Origin: Micromonospora musae
GTDB taxonomy: Bacteria; Actinomycetota; Actinomycetes; Mycobacteriales; Micromonosporaceae
Length of the DNA stretch: 64,000 bases
Direction of reading: 5' to 3'
NCBI RefSeq assembly: GCF_003626635.1
Contig: NZ_RAZT01000001.1
Location: 496,001-560,000, forward strand
In this document: positions 8,495 to 16,245 of the stretch, piece after piece
How the letters are laid out: every line of letters begins with the position of its first letter
Position numbering within the stretch: position 1 is the stretch's first letter
Position numbers and translations under genes: made by a program
Notes under the pieces: generated by a model
Seen by the model: only the letters and a program-made list of their open reading frames with translations
The model's database searches: none
What the model was told of the DNA's origin: nothing

Positions 8495-9564
8495 TGGCAA
8501 GGCATCGCACGCAGGCGGTGACGTTGAGCGACGTCGCGCGTCGAGCCGGCGTCTCCGTCGCCACCGCCTCGAAGGCGCTCAACGACCGCGGTGAGGTCGC
8601 GCCGGCGACGCGGGAACGCGTGCTCAGGGCGGCGAGCGAGCTGTCCTTCCAGCCGAACGCCCTCGCCCGAGGGCTGATCTCCGGCCGCACCCGCACCATC
8701 GGCCTGCTCACCGACGAGCTCGGGGGGCGCTTCTCCATGCCGATCCTGCTGGGCGCGGAGAACGCCCTCGGCAACGAGCAGATGTCGGTGCTGCTCTGCG
8801 ACGCTCGCGGCGACGCCATCCGCCGCCAGCACTACATCCGTACGCTGCTCGCCCGCCGGGTGGACGGGTTCATCCTGGTGGGCGACAGCAACGACGTCCG
8901 GCCGTCGCTGACCCGCGACATCCCGGTTCCCGTCGTCTACGTCTACGGCGAGTCCACCGACCCGGACGACGTCTCCCTGCTGGCCGACGACGAGGGTGGC
9001 GCCCGACTCGCCGCCGAGCACCTCGTCGCGCTGGGTAGACGCCGGATCGCGCACGTCACCGGGCCGCACAGCTACCGGGCCGCCCGCGACCGGGTGACCG
9101 GACTGCGCGCCGTCCTGGCCGAGCACGGGCTGCCGCTGGCCGGACGGGAGCCGTTGTACGGCGAGTGGTCACAACGATGGGGCCGACACGCCGCCCACCT
9201 GCTGCTCACCGCCGACCCCGACATCGACGCCGTCTTCTGCGGCAACGACCAGATCGCGACAGGTGTCGCGCAGACCCTGCTCGATCTCGGCCGTCGCATT
9301 CCCGAGGACGTCGCCATCGTCGGCTACGACAACTGGGAGGACTTCGCCACCGACTCCCGGCCGCCGCTGACCACCGTCGACGTCAACCTGGAGCAGCTCG
9401 GGGCGAGCGCGGTCATGCACCTCTTCTCCGCGCTCGACGGCACGCCGTCGCGTGGCGTCCTCCGGCAGGCCTGTCGCCTGGTCGTCCGCGAGTCCACCGG
9501 CCCCGCGGCACCGCCGGTCCAACGACGGCCCCCGCCGGCCGACGCACAGCGGGCGGAGCCGTGA
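8494..9564 (+). CDS. LacI-family transcriptional regulator
   Basis: The 356-residue protein has an N-terminal LacI helix-turn-helix (TLSDVARRAGVSVATASKAL) and hinge (FQPNALARGL), followed by a periplasmic-binding-like sugar-sensing core (IGLLTDE, VDGFILVGDS, DAVFCGNDQIATG, IPEDVAIVGYDN, PPLTTVD). Palindromes sharing CGAAA half-sites lie at 8381 and 8480, so autoregulation is likely. The last about 17 codons fall inside a 56-bp tandem repeat, which gives the protein a proline- and arginine-rich tail. The target genes are not evident; the P450/GH127 region is one option. Confidence 0.93.
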   Translation: MARHRTQAVTLSDVARRAGVSVATASKALNDRGEVAPATRERVLRAASELSFQPNALARGLISGRTRTIGLLTDELGGRFSMPILLGAENALGNEQMSVLLCDARGDAIRRQHYIRTLLARRVDGFILVGDSNDVRPSLTRDIPVPVVYVYGESTDPDDVSLLADDEGGARLAAEHLVALGRRRIAHVTGPHSYRAARDRVTGLRAVLAEHGLPLAGREPLYGEWSQRWGRHAAHLLLTADPDIDAVFCGNDQIATGVAQTLLDLGRRIPEDVAIVGYDNWEDFATDSRPPLTTVDVNLEQLGASAVMHLFSALDGTPSRGVLRQACRLVVRESTGPAAPPVQRRPPPADAQRAEP

Positions 9565-9788
9565 AGCCGCCGCCGCAACGACGCCCGCCGAAGACGGACG
9601 CACACCGGGCCCAGCCAAGACGCCACCGGTCCAACGACGGCCCCCGTCAGCCGACGCACCCCGGACGGAGCTGTGAAACCGCCGCCGCAACGACGCCCGC
9701 CGAAGACGGACGCACACCGGGCCCAGCCAAGACGCCGCCGGTCCAACGACGCCCGCCGGCGGGGGACTCACCCGGGGCGCAGTCGTGA
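9511..9788. repeat. 56-bp tandem repeat, about five copies, at the 3' end of the lacI-type gene
   Basis: The core CAACGACG recurs at 9520, 9576, 9632, 9688 and 9744, exactly 56 bases apart. Odd and even units differ, so the best period is 112 bases. Odd units run CCGGTCCAACGACGG and end in a TGA; stops occur at 9562, 9674 and 9786, each 112 bases apart. The first unit supplies the tail and stop codon of the LacI-family protein. The array fills most of the 354-base gap before the next gene; nothing else is recognised in the gap apart from the next promoter region. Confidence 0.85.
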
Positions 9789-9918
9789 GACGGTCGGCGG
9801 CGTCGCGGCGCGTCACGGCCCCGGCCCGACTCGCCGTCGCTACTGGGCGGCACGCCGACGAGGCGCCCACCACGCAGCGTTAGAGTGATCGGTGTCATCG
9901 AGCAGAAGGTGGGACCAG

Positions 9919-10974
9919 GTGCCACGGGGAGGCTCACCGAGTCAGGCGGGGACCAGCAGTGTGGGTCGGCCCCGCGCCACTGTCATGCGGGACGTCGCGC
10001 GGCTCGCCGGGGTGTCGCACCAGACCGTCTCCCGGGTGCTGAACAACCATCCGAACGTCCGGCAGGAGACCAGGGACCGCGTCGTCCAGGCCATGGAGGC
10101 GCTCAACTACCGGCGTAACCTGGCCGCGCGCACGTTGGTCACCCGACGCTCCGGGGCGCTCGGCATCGTCGGCTTCGAGAGCACCCTGTTCGGTCCGGCG
10201 TCGATGCTCTACGCGATCGAGGACGCCGCCCGCGCCGCCGGATACTTCGTCAGCGTGGCCACGGTGCGCAGCCTGGACCGGCAGTCGGTGCTCGACGCCG
10301 TCGACCGACTGGCCCAGCAGTCGGTGGAGGGCATCATCGCGATCGCGCCGAAGCAGGCCGTCACCCACGCGCTCGTGCAGGTGTCGCCGGTGCTGGCGTG
10401 CGTCGGTGTGGGCGGTGGCGCGGACGACGACGGCGTGCCCACGGTCCGGGTCGACAATCGGGTCGGCGCGGCGTTGGCCACCCGCCACCTGCTGGACCTC
10501 GGCCACGCCACGGTGCATCACGTCGCCGGTCCGGTCGACTGGCCGGAGGCGGTGGAGCGGCTCGACGGTTGGCGCGACACCCTCTACGCCGCAGGCGCGG
10601 TCGTGCCACCGGTGCGGCCGCAGGAGTGGAGCGCCCGATCGGGGTACGAACAGGGCCGGCAGCTCGCCGCCGATCCGAGCGTGACCGCGATCTTCTGCGC
10701 CAACGACCAGATCGCGTTGGGTGTGCTGCGGGCGCTGCACGAGGCGGGGCGGCGGGTGCCCGAGGACGTCAGCGTGGTCGGCTTCGACGGCATGCCCGAC
10801 TCGGAGTACTTCCTGCCGCCGCTGACCACCGTCCGTCAGGACTTCGCCGAGCTGGGCCGCCGGAGCATCGACATGCTGCTGCGCAAGATCGACTCGACCG
10901 GTCAGCTGCCGGAGCACATGCTGCTCGCACCCGAGTTGGTCCGGCGGGACAGCTCCGGACGGCCCCGAGGCTGA
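9919..10974 (+). CDS. LacI-family transcriptional regulator
   Basis: From GTG 9919 the protein has 351 residues. This start was preferred because AAGGTGGG lies just upstream; GTG 9892 is in frame but lacks a Shine-Dalgarno. The helix-turn-helix reads MRDVARLAGVSHQTVSRVL, followed by NNHPNVRQETRDRV and the sugar-binding core (IVGFESTLFGP, IFCANDQIALG, VPEDVSVVGFDG). It is a close paralogue of the regulator at 25331: the DNA-binding helices are nearly identical, so the two probably recognise similar operators. It converges with a P450 gene 24 bases away. Regulation of the nearby arabinoside genes is plausible but not shown. Confidence 0.93.
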   Translation: MPRGGSPSQAGTSSVGRPRATVMRDVARLAGVSHQTVSRVLNNHPNVRQETRDRVVQAMEALNYRRNLAARTLVTRRSGALGIVGFESTLFGPASMLYAIEDAARAAGYFVSVATVRSLDRQSVLDAVDRLAQQSVEGIIAIAPKQAVTHALVQVSPVLACVGVGGGADDDGVPTVRVDNRVGAALATRHLLDLGHATVHHVAGPVDWPEAVERLDGWRDTLYAAGAVVPPVRPQEWSARSGYEQGRQLAADPSVTAIFCANDQIALGVLRALHEAGRRVPEDVSVVGFDGMPDSEYFLPPLTTVRQDFAELGRRSIDMLLRKIDSTGQLPEHMLLAPELVRRDSSGRPRG

Positions 10975-10998
10975 CCGGGCCGCGCCCGCCCGTACGGC

Positions 10999-12189
10999 TC
11001 AGACCAGCAGCGGCAGTTCGTTGCGGTGCAGGCGGAACGCGTCGACGTCGCGGGGATCCACGGCGAGTCGCAGGTCGGGCAGCCGCTGGGCGATCCGCTC
11101 GAACATGATCCGGCTCTCCAGCCGCGCCAGGTGGGCGCCGAGGCAGAAGTGGATGCCGTACCCGAACGCGACGTGTTTGCGGACGTCCGGCCGGTGGATG
11201 TCGAACTCGTGCGGGCGTTCGAAGACCGCCGGGTCGCGGTTGGCGCCCCACAGCGAGAGTCCCACCCGGTCGAAGGCCGGTATCACTCCCCCGCCCAGTT
11301 CGACGTCGCGGAAGGCGAAGCGGGGCGGCACGATCTCGACCGGCCCCCGGAACCTGAGGGTCTCCTCGACCACCAGCTCCGCCCGCGCCGGGTCGTCTCG
11401 CAGGGCCTGCCACTGTGGCGGGTGGGTGAGCAGGAGCCGGATGCCGTTCACGATCAGGTCGACGGTCGTCTCCTGCCCGGCGATGAGCAGGAGCTGGACG
11501 AGGGCCACGAGCTCGTCCCGGTCGAGGCGGTCCGCCTGCTCCTCGATCGCCACCAGCTCGGAGATCAGGTCGTCGGTCGGGTCGGCGCGTCGCCGCGCCG
11601 CGAGTTCGTCGAGGTAGGCGGCGAACTCGACGGTGGCCCTCGGACCGTCGGGGCTGGCCGAGACGATCGCGGCGGACCAGGCGCGGAACTGCCACCGGTC
11701 CGGCTCCGGGACGCCGACCAGCTCGGCGATGACGTTCACCGGCACCGGGTCCGCGAGGTCCGCCACCCCGTCGATCCGGCCGCGCCGCAGCGCGTCCTCG
11801 ACGAGCCGATCGGCCAGGGTGTTGATCCAGGGCTCCAGCCGCGCCACCGCGCGTGCCGTGAAGCCGGCGCTGACCAGCCCTCGTAGCCGGGTGTGGTCCG
11901 GCGGGTCCAGGCTGATCAGCTGTCGGGCCTCGATCCTGGCCACCTCGTCGGCCTGGTGCCGGTCGGGTTGGTGCGCGACGGGGCAGTGCCGGTGCACCTC
12001 GTGCCCGATCGCCGGGTGGCGCAGGCCCGCCAGCACGTCCGCGTGTCCGGCCACGACCCAGAGGCGGTTGCCGGCCGGGTCGATCTGGAGGATCGGGCGT
12101 CCGGCGTCGCGTACCCGGTCGTAGAAGCGGTGCGGGTCTCGGCGGACCTCCGGATCCCACAGCTGCGACACGTCGAAACCGGCGGCCAC
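10999..12189 (-). CDS. Cytochrome P450
   Basis: The 396-residue soluble bacterial P450 has the I-helix AGQETT, the K-helix EETLRFR (ExxR), and the heme-binding loop FGYGIHFCLGAHLAR, in which the cysteine ligates heme. GTG 12189 was chosen because GAGGAGGC lies immediately upstream and gives the usual length. The frame is open 55 codons further upstream, but that stretch lacks P450 features. The gene is divergent to the GH127 glycosidase, with two LacI-type palindromes between. No ferredoxin gene lies beside it. Substrate is unknown. Confidence 0.93.
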   Translation of the reverse strand: MAAGFDVSQLWDPEVRRDPHRFYDRVRDAGRPILQIDPAGNRLWVVAGHADVLAGLRHPAIGHEVHRHCPVAHQPDRHQADEVARIEARQLISLDPPDHTRLRGLVSAGFTARAVARLEPWINTLADRLVEDALRRGRIDGVADLADPVPVNVIAELVGVPEPDRWQFRAWSAAIVSASPDGPRATVEFAAYLDELAARRRADPTDDLISELVAIEEQADRLDRDELVALVQLLLIAGQETTVDLIVNGIRLLLTHPPQWQALRDDPARAELVVEETLRFRGPVEIVPPRFAFRDVELGGGVIPAFDRVGLSLWGANRDPAVFERPHEFDIHRPDVRKHVAFGYGIHFCLGAHLARLESRIMFERIAQRLPDLRLAVDPRDVDAFRLHRNELPLLV

Positions 12190-12312
12190 GCTGCCTCCTC
12201 GATCCGAGCATCCATCCGGTGTTCGCGGCCGCGACGCCCGCGCGGGCGTCGCGGCCTGCCGGTCGGCCGGAGCAGTGTGGACACCACCTTCGGGCCGCCC
12301 GCATCCGGCCAG

Positions 12313-12324
12313 TTGAGCGTTAAC
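12313..12324. promoter_or_regulatory. LacI-type operator candidate near P450 promoter
   Basis: TGAGCGTTAACA differs at one base from the core TGAGCGCTAACA found twice before araB. It sits about 125 bases upstream of the P450 start, in an A+T-richer stretch likely to hold the promoter. Confidence 0.5.
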
Positions 12325-12391
12325 ATAGATACGTTTCTGGACCGTGTCAAACATCGAACTTACTTGCGGTCAGGGATTGACGGTCGCGTAA

Positions 12392-12403
12392 GTGAACGTT
12401 CAC
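12392..12403. promoter_or_regulatory. LacI-type palindromic operator candidate before GH127 gene
   Basis: GTGAACGTTCAC is a perfect 12-bp palindrome with the central CG typical of LacI-family sites. It lies 80 bp from the P450-side site, a distance compatible with looping. Confidence 0.55.
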
Positions 12404-12803
12404 ACTCCCTGGCAACGGTGGTCTCGTCCGCGGCAGCGCGCCGCCGCGGACGAGGCCACCCGCGACGCCGGCTTCCACGGATCTCGCCAACGCCCCGGAT
12501 GGAGGAGCCCCGATGGGCTGACGGTGCACCAGAGAACTCAACCGACGGGCGGCCGCTGGTCGCCCGCAACAGACGCGCAGCGGGGTGTCCGCTACCGGCC
12601 ACGGACCTCGTGCCGATCCCGCCGCTCGCGCCGGTGTCACTGCGGGCGATCGCCATGGCGCTGACCGAAACCGATTCGTTCCCCGGCCGGCGGCCGCCGG
12701 CCCGAACGCGCGCAGAGACCAACCGGTTCCGCAGATCCAGACACCGCGCAGATCGCTGCCCAGACGGTCTGCCCAGCCACCGAACGCGGAAGGACGATCC
12801 TCA

Positions 12804-15800
12804 GTGGCCCAACCCGACAAGCTCTCCGTCAATCGACGTCAGCTACTCCAGGCATCGGCGGTCGGCGCGGCCGCGGTGGCCGGCGTCAGCGCGGTCCCGA
12901 CGGCAGCCGCCGCGGCACCGGAGACCGCACCGGCGGCCGGCGCGGAGGTACTCCGCCCGGCCGCGCCCGACCCCGGCCCCGGCGGCACCGCCCCGGTCCG
13001 GCCCTTCCAGCTGCGCGACGTGAAGCTGGGCAACGGCCTGCTCCAGGAGAAGCGCGACCGCACGAAGAACTACCTCCGGCAGTACGACGAGCGGCGCTTC
13101 CTGGTGCTCTTCAACAACCAGGCCGGCCGCCCGAACCCCGCGGGCGTCGCGGTGCCCGGCGGCTGGGAGGACGGCGGGCTGCTCAGCGGCCACTGGGCCG
13201 GGCACTTCATGACCGGCCTGGCGCAGGCGTACGCCGACCAGGGCGAGCCGATCTTCAAGACCAAGCTCGACTGGATGGTCGACGAGATCGCCGCCTGCCA
13301 GGACGCCATCACGGCCCGGATGGGCAGCGGCGGCGGCCCGGGCGGCGGCGATCCCGAGGAGCCGCAGATCGGCCGTACGCCGGGCAAGTTCGGCAGCGGG
13401 CTCCGGCTGAACGGACCCAGCGCGGCGCAGCACGTGACCCTCCCCCAGGAGGCGATCAGCCAGCTCAGCGACTTCACGATCGCCACCTGGGTGAACCTCG
13501 CGTCCGCCCAGAACTGGAGCCGGGTCTGGGACTTCGGCCAGAACACCACGGTCAACATGTTCCTGACCGCCCGCGCGGGCGTCACCGGCAACGTGCCGCG
13601 GTTCGCCATCACGACGAGCGGCTCCGGCGGAGAGCAGCAGATCAACGGCGACGTGGCGTTGCCGACCAACGAGTGGGTGCACCTGGCCGTCACGCTGACG
13701 CAGAACACCGGCACGCTCTACGTGAACGGCCGGGCGGCCGGCACAAACTCGAACATGACCCTCAACCCGTCCCACCTCGGCAACCCCGGCAACAGGTGGA
13801 TCGGTCGGTCCCAGTACGGCGACGCGTTCCTGGACGCGACCATCGACGAGTTCCACATCTTCGACCGGGCGCTGAGCCAGCCGGAGGTGCAGTCCCTGCT
13901 GGACTCGGCGGCGGGCAGCACCGGCGGCGGCACGATCGCCTGGTACCGCTTCGACGAGGAGGGCGGCTCCACCCTCAAGGACGCCTCCCCCAACGGCCGG
14001 GACGCGGGTGTCGTGGCGAACCAGAGCGAGACCGAGCTGTGGATCCCGACCCACCCCGGCTACGTGGGCGCCATCCCGGAGGACGCGGTGCTCCGCCTCG
14101 GCCCGCCCAGGTGGGCGGTCTACGGCGGCAACAAGGACACCAACACCTGGGCCCCCTGGTACACGCAGCACAAGATCATGCGTGGCCTGCTCGACGCCTA
14201 CTACCACACGGACAACCAGAAGGCGCTCGACGTGGTGGTGAAGATGGCCAACTGGGCCCATCTCGCGCTGACCGTCGGGGACAAGAACCACCCCGACTAC
14301 ACCGGCCCCATCACCAGGGACAACCTGAACTACATGTGGGACCTCTACATCGCCGGCGAGTCCGGCGGTGCGAACGAGATCTTCCCCGAGGTCTACGCGC
14401 TCACCGGGGAGGCGAAGCACCTGGAGACCGCCAAGTGCTTCGACAATCGCGAGTCGCTCTTCGACGCCTGCGTGCAGAACCGCGACATCCTCGTGGTGAC
14501 GCCGGAGACCCGGCCCGGCCGGCGTCGTCCGGACCGGCTGCACGCCAACACCCACGTCCCGCAGTTCATCGGGTACATGCGGGTCTTCGAGCACACCGGT
14601 GACCGGGAGTACTTCCAGGCGGCGAAGAACTTCTTCGGGATGGTCGTGCCGCACCGCATGTTCGCCCACGGCGGCACGGGCGGCAACTACCCCGGTTCGA
14701 ACAACAACATCGAGATGTTCCAGAACCGGGGCAACATCGCGAACGCGATGGCGCAGGGCGGCGCGGAGACCTGCACCACGTACAACCTCATCAAGCTCGC
14801 CCGGAACCTGTTCCTGCACGAGCACGACCCCGCGTACATGGACTACTACGAGCGTGGTCTGCTCAACATGATCACCGGCTCCCGCGCCGACAGCACGAGC
14901 GTCAGCAACCCGCAGGTCACCTACTTCCAGCCGCTGACGCCGGGCGCGAACCGCAGCTACGGCAACACCGGAACCTGCTGCGGCGGCACCGGCCTGGAGA
15001 ACCACACCAAGTACCAGGAGACGATCTACTTCAAGTCCGACGACGGTAAGACGCTCTGGGTCAACCTCTACGCGGCCTCGACGCTGACCTGGGCGGAGAA
15101 GGGCTTCACCGTCGTCCAGGAGACGAACTACCCGCGGGAGGATCGCACCCGCCTGACCGTGAACGGCAGCGGTCGGCTCGACATCAAGCTGCGGGTACCG
15201 GGCTGGGTGGAGAAGGGCTTCTTCGTCTCGATCAACGGCAAGGCGCAGAAGGTCGACGCCAAACCCGGACGTTACCTGACGTTGAGCCGTACCTGGCGGC
15301 GCGGCGACACGATCGACATCCGGATGCCGTTCAGCATCCGGATCGAGCGGGCGATCGACCGTCCCGACACCCAGTCGATCTTCTGGGGGCCGGTCCTGCT
15401 CCAGATCCTCGGCAACCCCGGGAACGGGGCCTACCGCGAGCTCTCCCTCTACAGCCAGCTCAAGCGGGACGGCGACTACGCGCGCTCGGCCATCACGCAC
15501 GCGAGCACCACGGCGGCGGGAGACCCGCTCTTCACCACGCACGATCTCACCCTGCGTCCGTACTACATCAGCGACACCCAACCGGTCTCGTCGTACTTCC
15601 GTCGGGTCGAGCCGACGATCGTCTTCGGGGACGTCGACACGGAGGTGCCGAACCGCAAGCGCAACGAGGGCCTGCCCAACTACAACGTGCCCGTGGAGGG
15701 GATCACCTCGCCCGGCACCGACGGCCCGACCTTCCTCGACCTGGTGTGGGACCGGGCGCCCTTCGCCAACCACGGTCACTTCGTGACGACCGTGACGCTC

Positions 15801-15899
15801 CTCGCCGAGTCGTTCCGCCGGGCGGGCGTCTTCACTCCGGTGGAGCTGGCTCGGGTGGTCTCGGGCGCGGCCCGGGCGAACCGGGAGCTCGAACCGTAG
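12804..15899 (+). CDS. Secreted GH127 beta-L-arabinofuranosidase with inserted LamG-like domain
   Basis: The 1031-residue exported enzyme starts at GTG 12804 after GGAAGGA. A Tat signal (NRRQLL, then an Ala-rich core) occupies about residues 1-37. The GH127 fold begins near residue 60. It is interrupted at about 180-405 by a concanavalin/LamG-like jelly-roll (FTIATWVNL, WVHLAVTL, GTLYVNGRAAG, WIGRSQYGD), then resumes (WYTQHKIMRGLLDAYY). The zinc-site residues known from Bifidobacterium HypBA1 can be matched: Glu655 and Cys657 in AETC, and Cys725-Cys726 in GTCCGG, one of which would be the nucleophile. It should release L-arabinose from arabinosides outside the cell, feeding the ara operon downstream. 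LamG may bind polysaccharide. Substrate specificity is inferred. Confidence 0.9.
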   Translation: MAQPDKLSVNRRQLLQASAVGAAAVAGVSAVPTAAAAAPETAPAAGAEVLRPAAPDPGPGGTAPVRPFQLRDVKLGNGLLQEKRDRTKNYLRQYDERRFLVLFNNQAGRPNPAGVAVPGGWEDGGLLSGHWAGHFMTGLAQAYADQGEPIFKTKLDWMVDEIAACQDAITARMGSGGGPGGGDPEEPQIGRTPGKFGSGLRLNGPSAAQHVTLPQEAISQLSDFTIATWVNLASAQNWSRVWDFGQNTTVNMFLTARAGVTGNVPRFAITTSGSGGEQQINGDVALPTNEWVHLAVTLTQNTGTLYVNGRAAGTNSNMTLNPSHLGNPGNRWIGRSQYGDAFLDATIDEFHIFDRALSQPEVQSLLDSAAGSTGGGTIAWYRFDEEGGSTLKDASPNGRDAGVVANQSETELWIPTHPGYVGAIPEDAVLRLGPPRWAVYGGNKDTNTWAPWYTQHKIMRGLLDAYYHTDNQKALDVVVKMANWAHLALTVGDKNHPDYTGPITRDNLNYMWDLYIAGESGGANEIFPEVYALTGEAKHLETAKCFDNRESLFDACVQNRDILVVTPETRPGRRRPDRLHANTHVPQFIGYMRVFEHTGDREYFQAAKNFFGMVVPHRMFAHGGTGGNYPGSNNNIEMFQNRGNIANAMAQGGAETCTTYNLIKLARNLFLHEHDPAYMDYYERGLLNMITGSRADSTSVSNPQVTYFQPLTPGANRSYGNTGTCCGGTGLENHTKYQETIYFKSDDGKTLWVNLYAASTLTWAEKGFTVVQETNYPREDRTRLTVNGSGRLDIKLRVPGWVEKGFFVSINGKAQKVDAKPGRYLTLSRTWRRGDTIDIRMPFSIRIERAIDRPDTQSIFWGPVLLQILGNPGNGAYRELSLYSQLKRDGDYARSAITHASTTAAGDPLFTTHDLTLRPYYISDTQPVSSYFRRVEPTIVFGDVDTEVPNRKRNEGLPNYNVPVEGITSPGTDGPTFLDLVWDRAPFANHGHFVTTVTLLAESFRRAGVFTPVELARVVSGAARANRELEP

Positions 15900-15943
15900 G
15901 CCGGAGCAGGTGTAGCTGACGGCACGACGGCTCCACGCGCGGG

Positions 15944-15972
15944 CGGCGGTCCGGTCGACGACCGGGCCGCCG
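15944..15972 (+). terminator. Stem-loop after GH127 gene
   Basis: A 12-bp stem with one mismatch (15944-15955 CGGCGGTCCGGT with 15961-15972 ACCGGGCCGCCG) has a 5-nt loop and lies 45 bases after the stop codon. Confidence 0.55.
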
Positions 15973-15994
15973 TCGCGCGCCCCGTGGCCACTGT

Positions 15995-16021
15995 CGCGCC
16001 GCCCCGGCTCGGGGCGGCGCG
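15995..16021 (+). terminator. Second, perfect stem-loop before the ara operator
   Basis: An 11-bp perfect stem (CGCGCCGCCCC with GGGGCGGCGCG, loop GGCTC) lies just before the first ara operator. It insulates the ara operon from GH127 read-through. Together with the stem at 15944 it fills the first part of the 346-base gap before araB. Confidence 0.65.
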
Positions 16022-16023
16022 GC

Positions 16024-16037
16024 TGTGAGCGCTAACA
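16024..16037. promoter_or_regulatory. Distal ara operator (LacI-type)
   Basis: TGTGAGCGCTAACA is identical to the site at 16203, exactly 179 bp away. Its core AGCGCT is palindromic, as in LacI-family operators. A looping repressor could bind both copies. Confidence 0.7.
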
Positions 16038-16188
16038 GGAGTTACCCCCGGGAGTGCGGCGACCGGAGCTGGGCCGACTCGGCCGCGGGCGCGGGGCCGT
16101 CCGCACCGCGAGCGTGCCCATGCGACAGGTCATCGTGGTCGGTCACGGGTGTGGGCCAGACCGTTACCCGCATGTTTCCGGCGAGGCC

Positions 16189-16217
16189 TTGACGGATGTT
16201 TATGTGAGCGCTAACAC
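16189..16217 (+). promoter_or_regulatory. ara operon promoter with overlapping operator 16203-16216
   Basis: TTGACG (16189-16194), a 17-base spacer and TAACAC (16212-16217) form a sigma70-like promoter. The operator TGTGAGCGCTAACA (16203-16216) covers the spacer and most of the -10 box, so a bound repressor would exclude RNA polymerase. The transcript would start about 20 bases before the araB ATG. Confidence 0.65.
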
Positions 16218-16245
16218 TATGGCCAGGATGCGAGCGGAGGATGTC

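Larger units (their letters stand above)
12190..12803. other. 614-base divergent regulatory region between P450 and GH127 genes
   Basis: No gene is supported here. The region holds two LacI-type palindromes (12313 and 12392) and a 12-bp stem-loop (12423-12434 CTCGTCCGCGGC with 12443-12454). The stem-loop would lie in the 5' leader of the GH127 mRNA if transcription begins near the second operator. The local stretch 12300-12400 is less G+C rich than the rest, as expected for promoters. Confidence 0.5.

Noticed and set aside
9511..9788. CRISPR-like array
   Set aside because: Units are contiguous with a fixed 56-bp period, there are no unique spacers, and no cas genes are present.
12190..12354. 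Longer P450 start at 12354 (451 residues)
   Set aside because: The extra 55 residues have no P450 features; GTG 12189 has a GAGGAGGC site and gives the standard length.
12843..15779. 978-codon open frame on the minus strand across the GH127 gene
   Set aside because: It is a G+C-driven shadow: its sequence has no domain pattern, while the plus strand encodes a full enzyme with catalytic residues.
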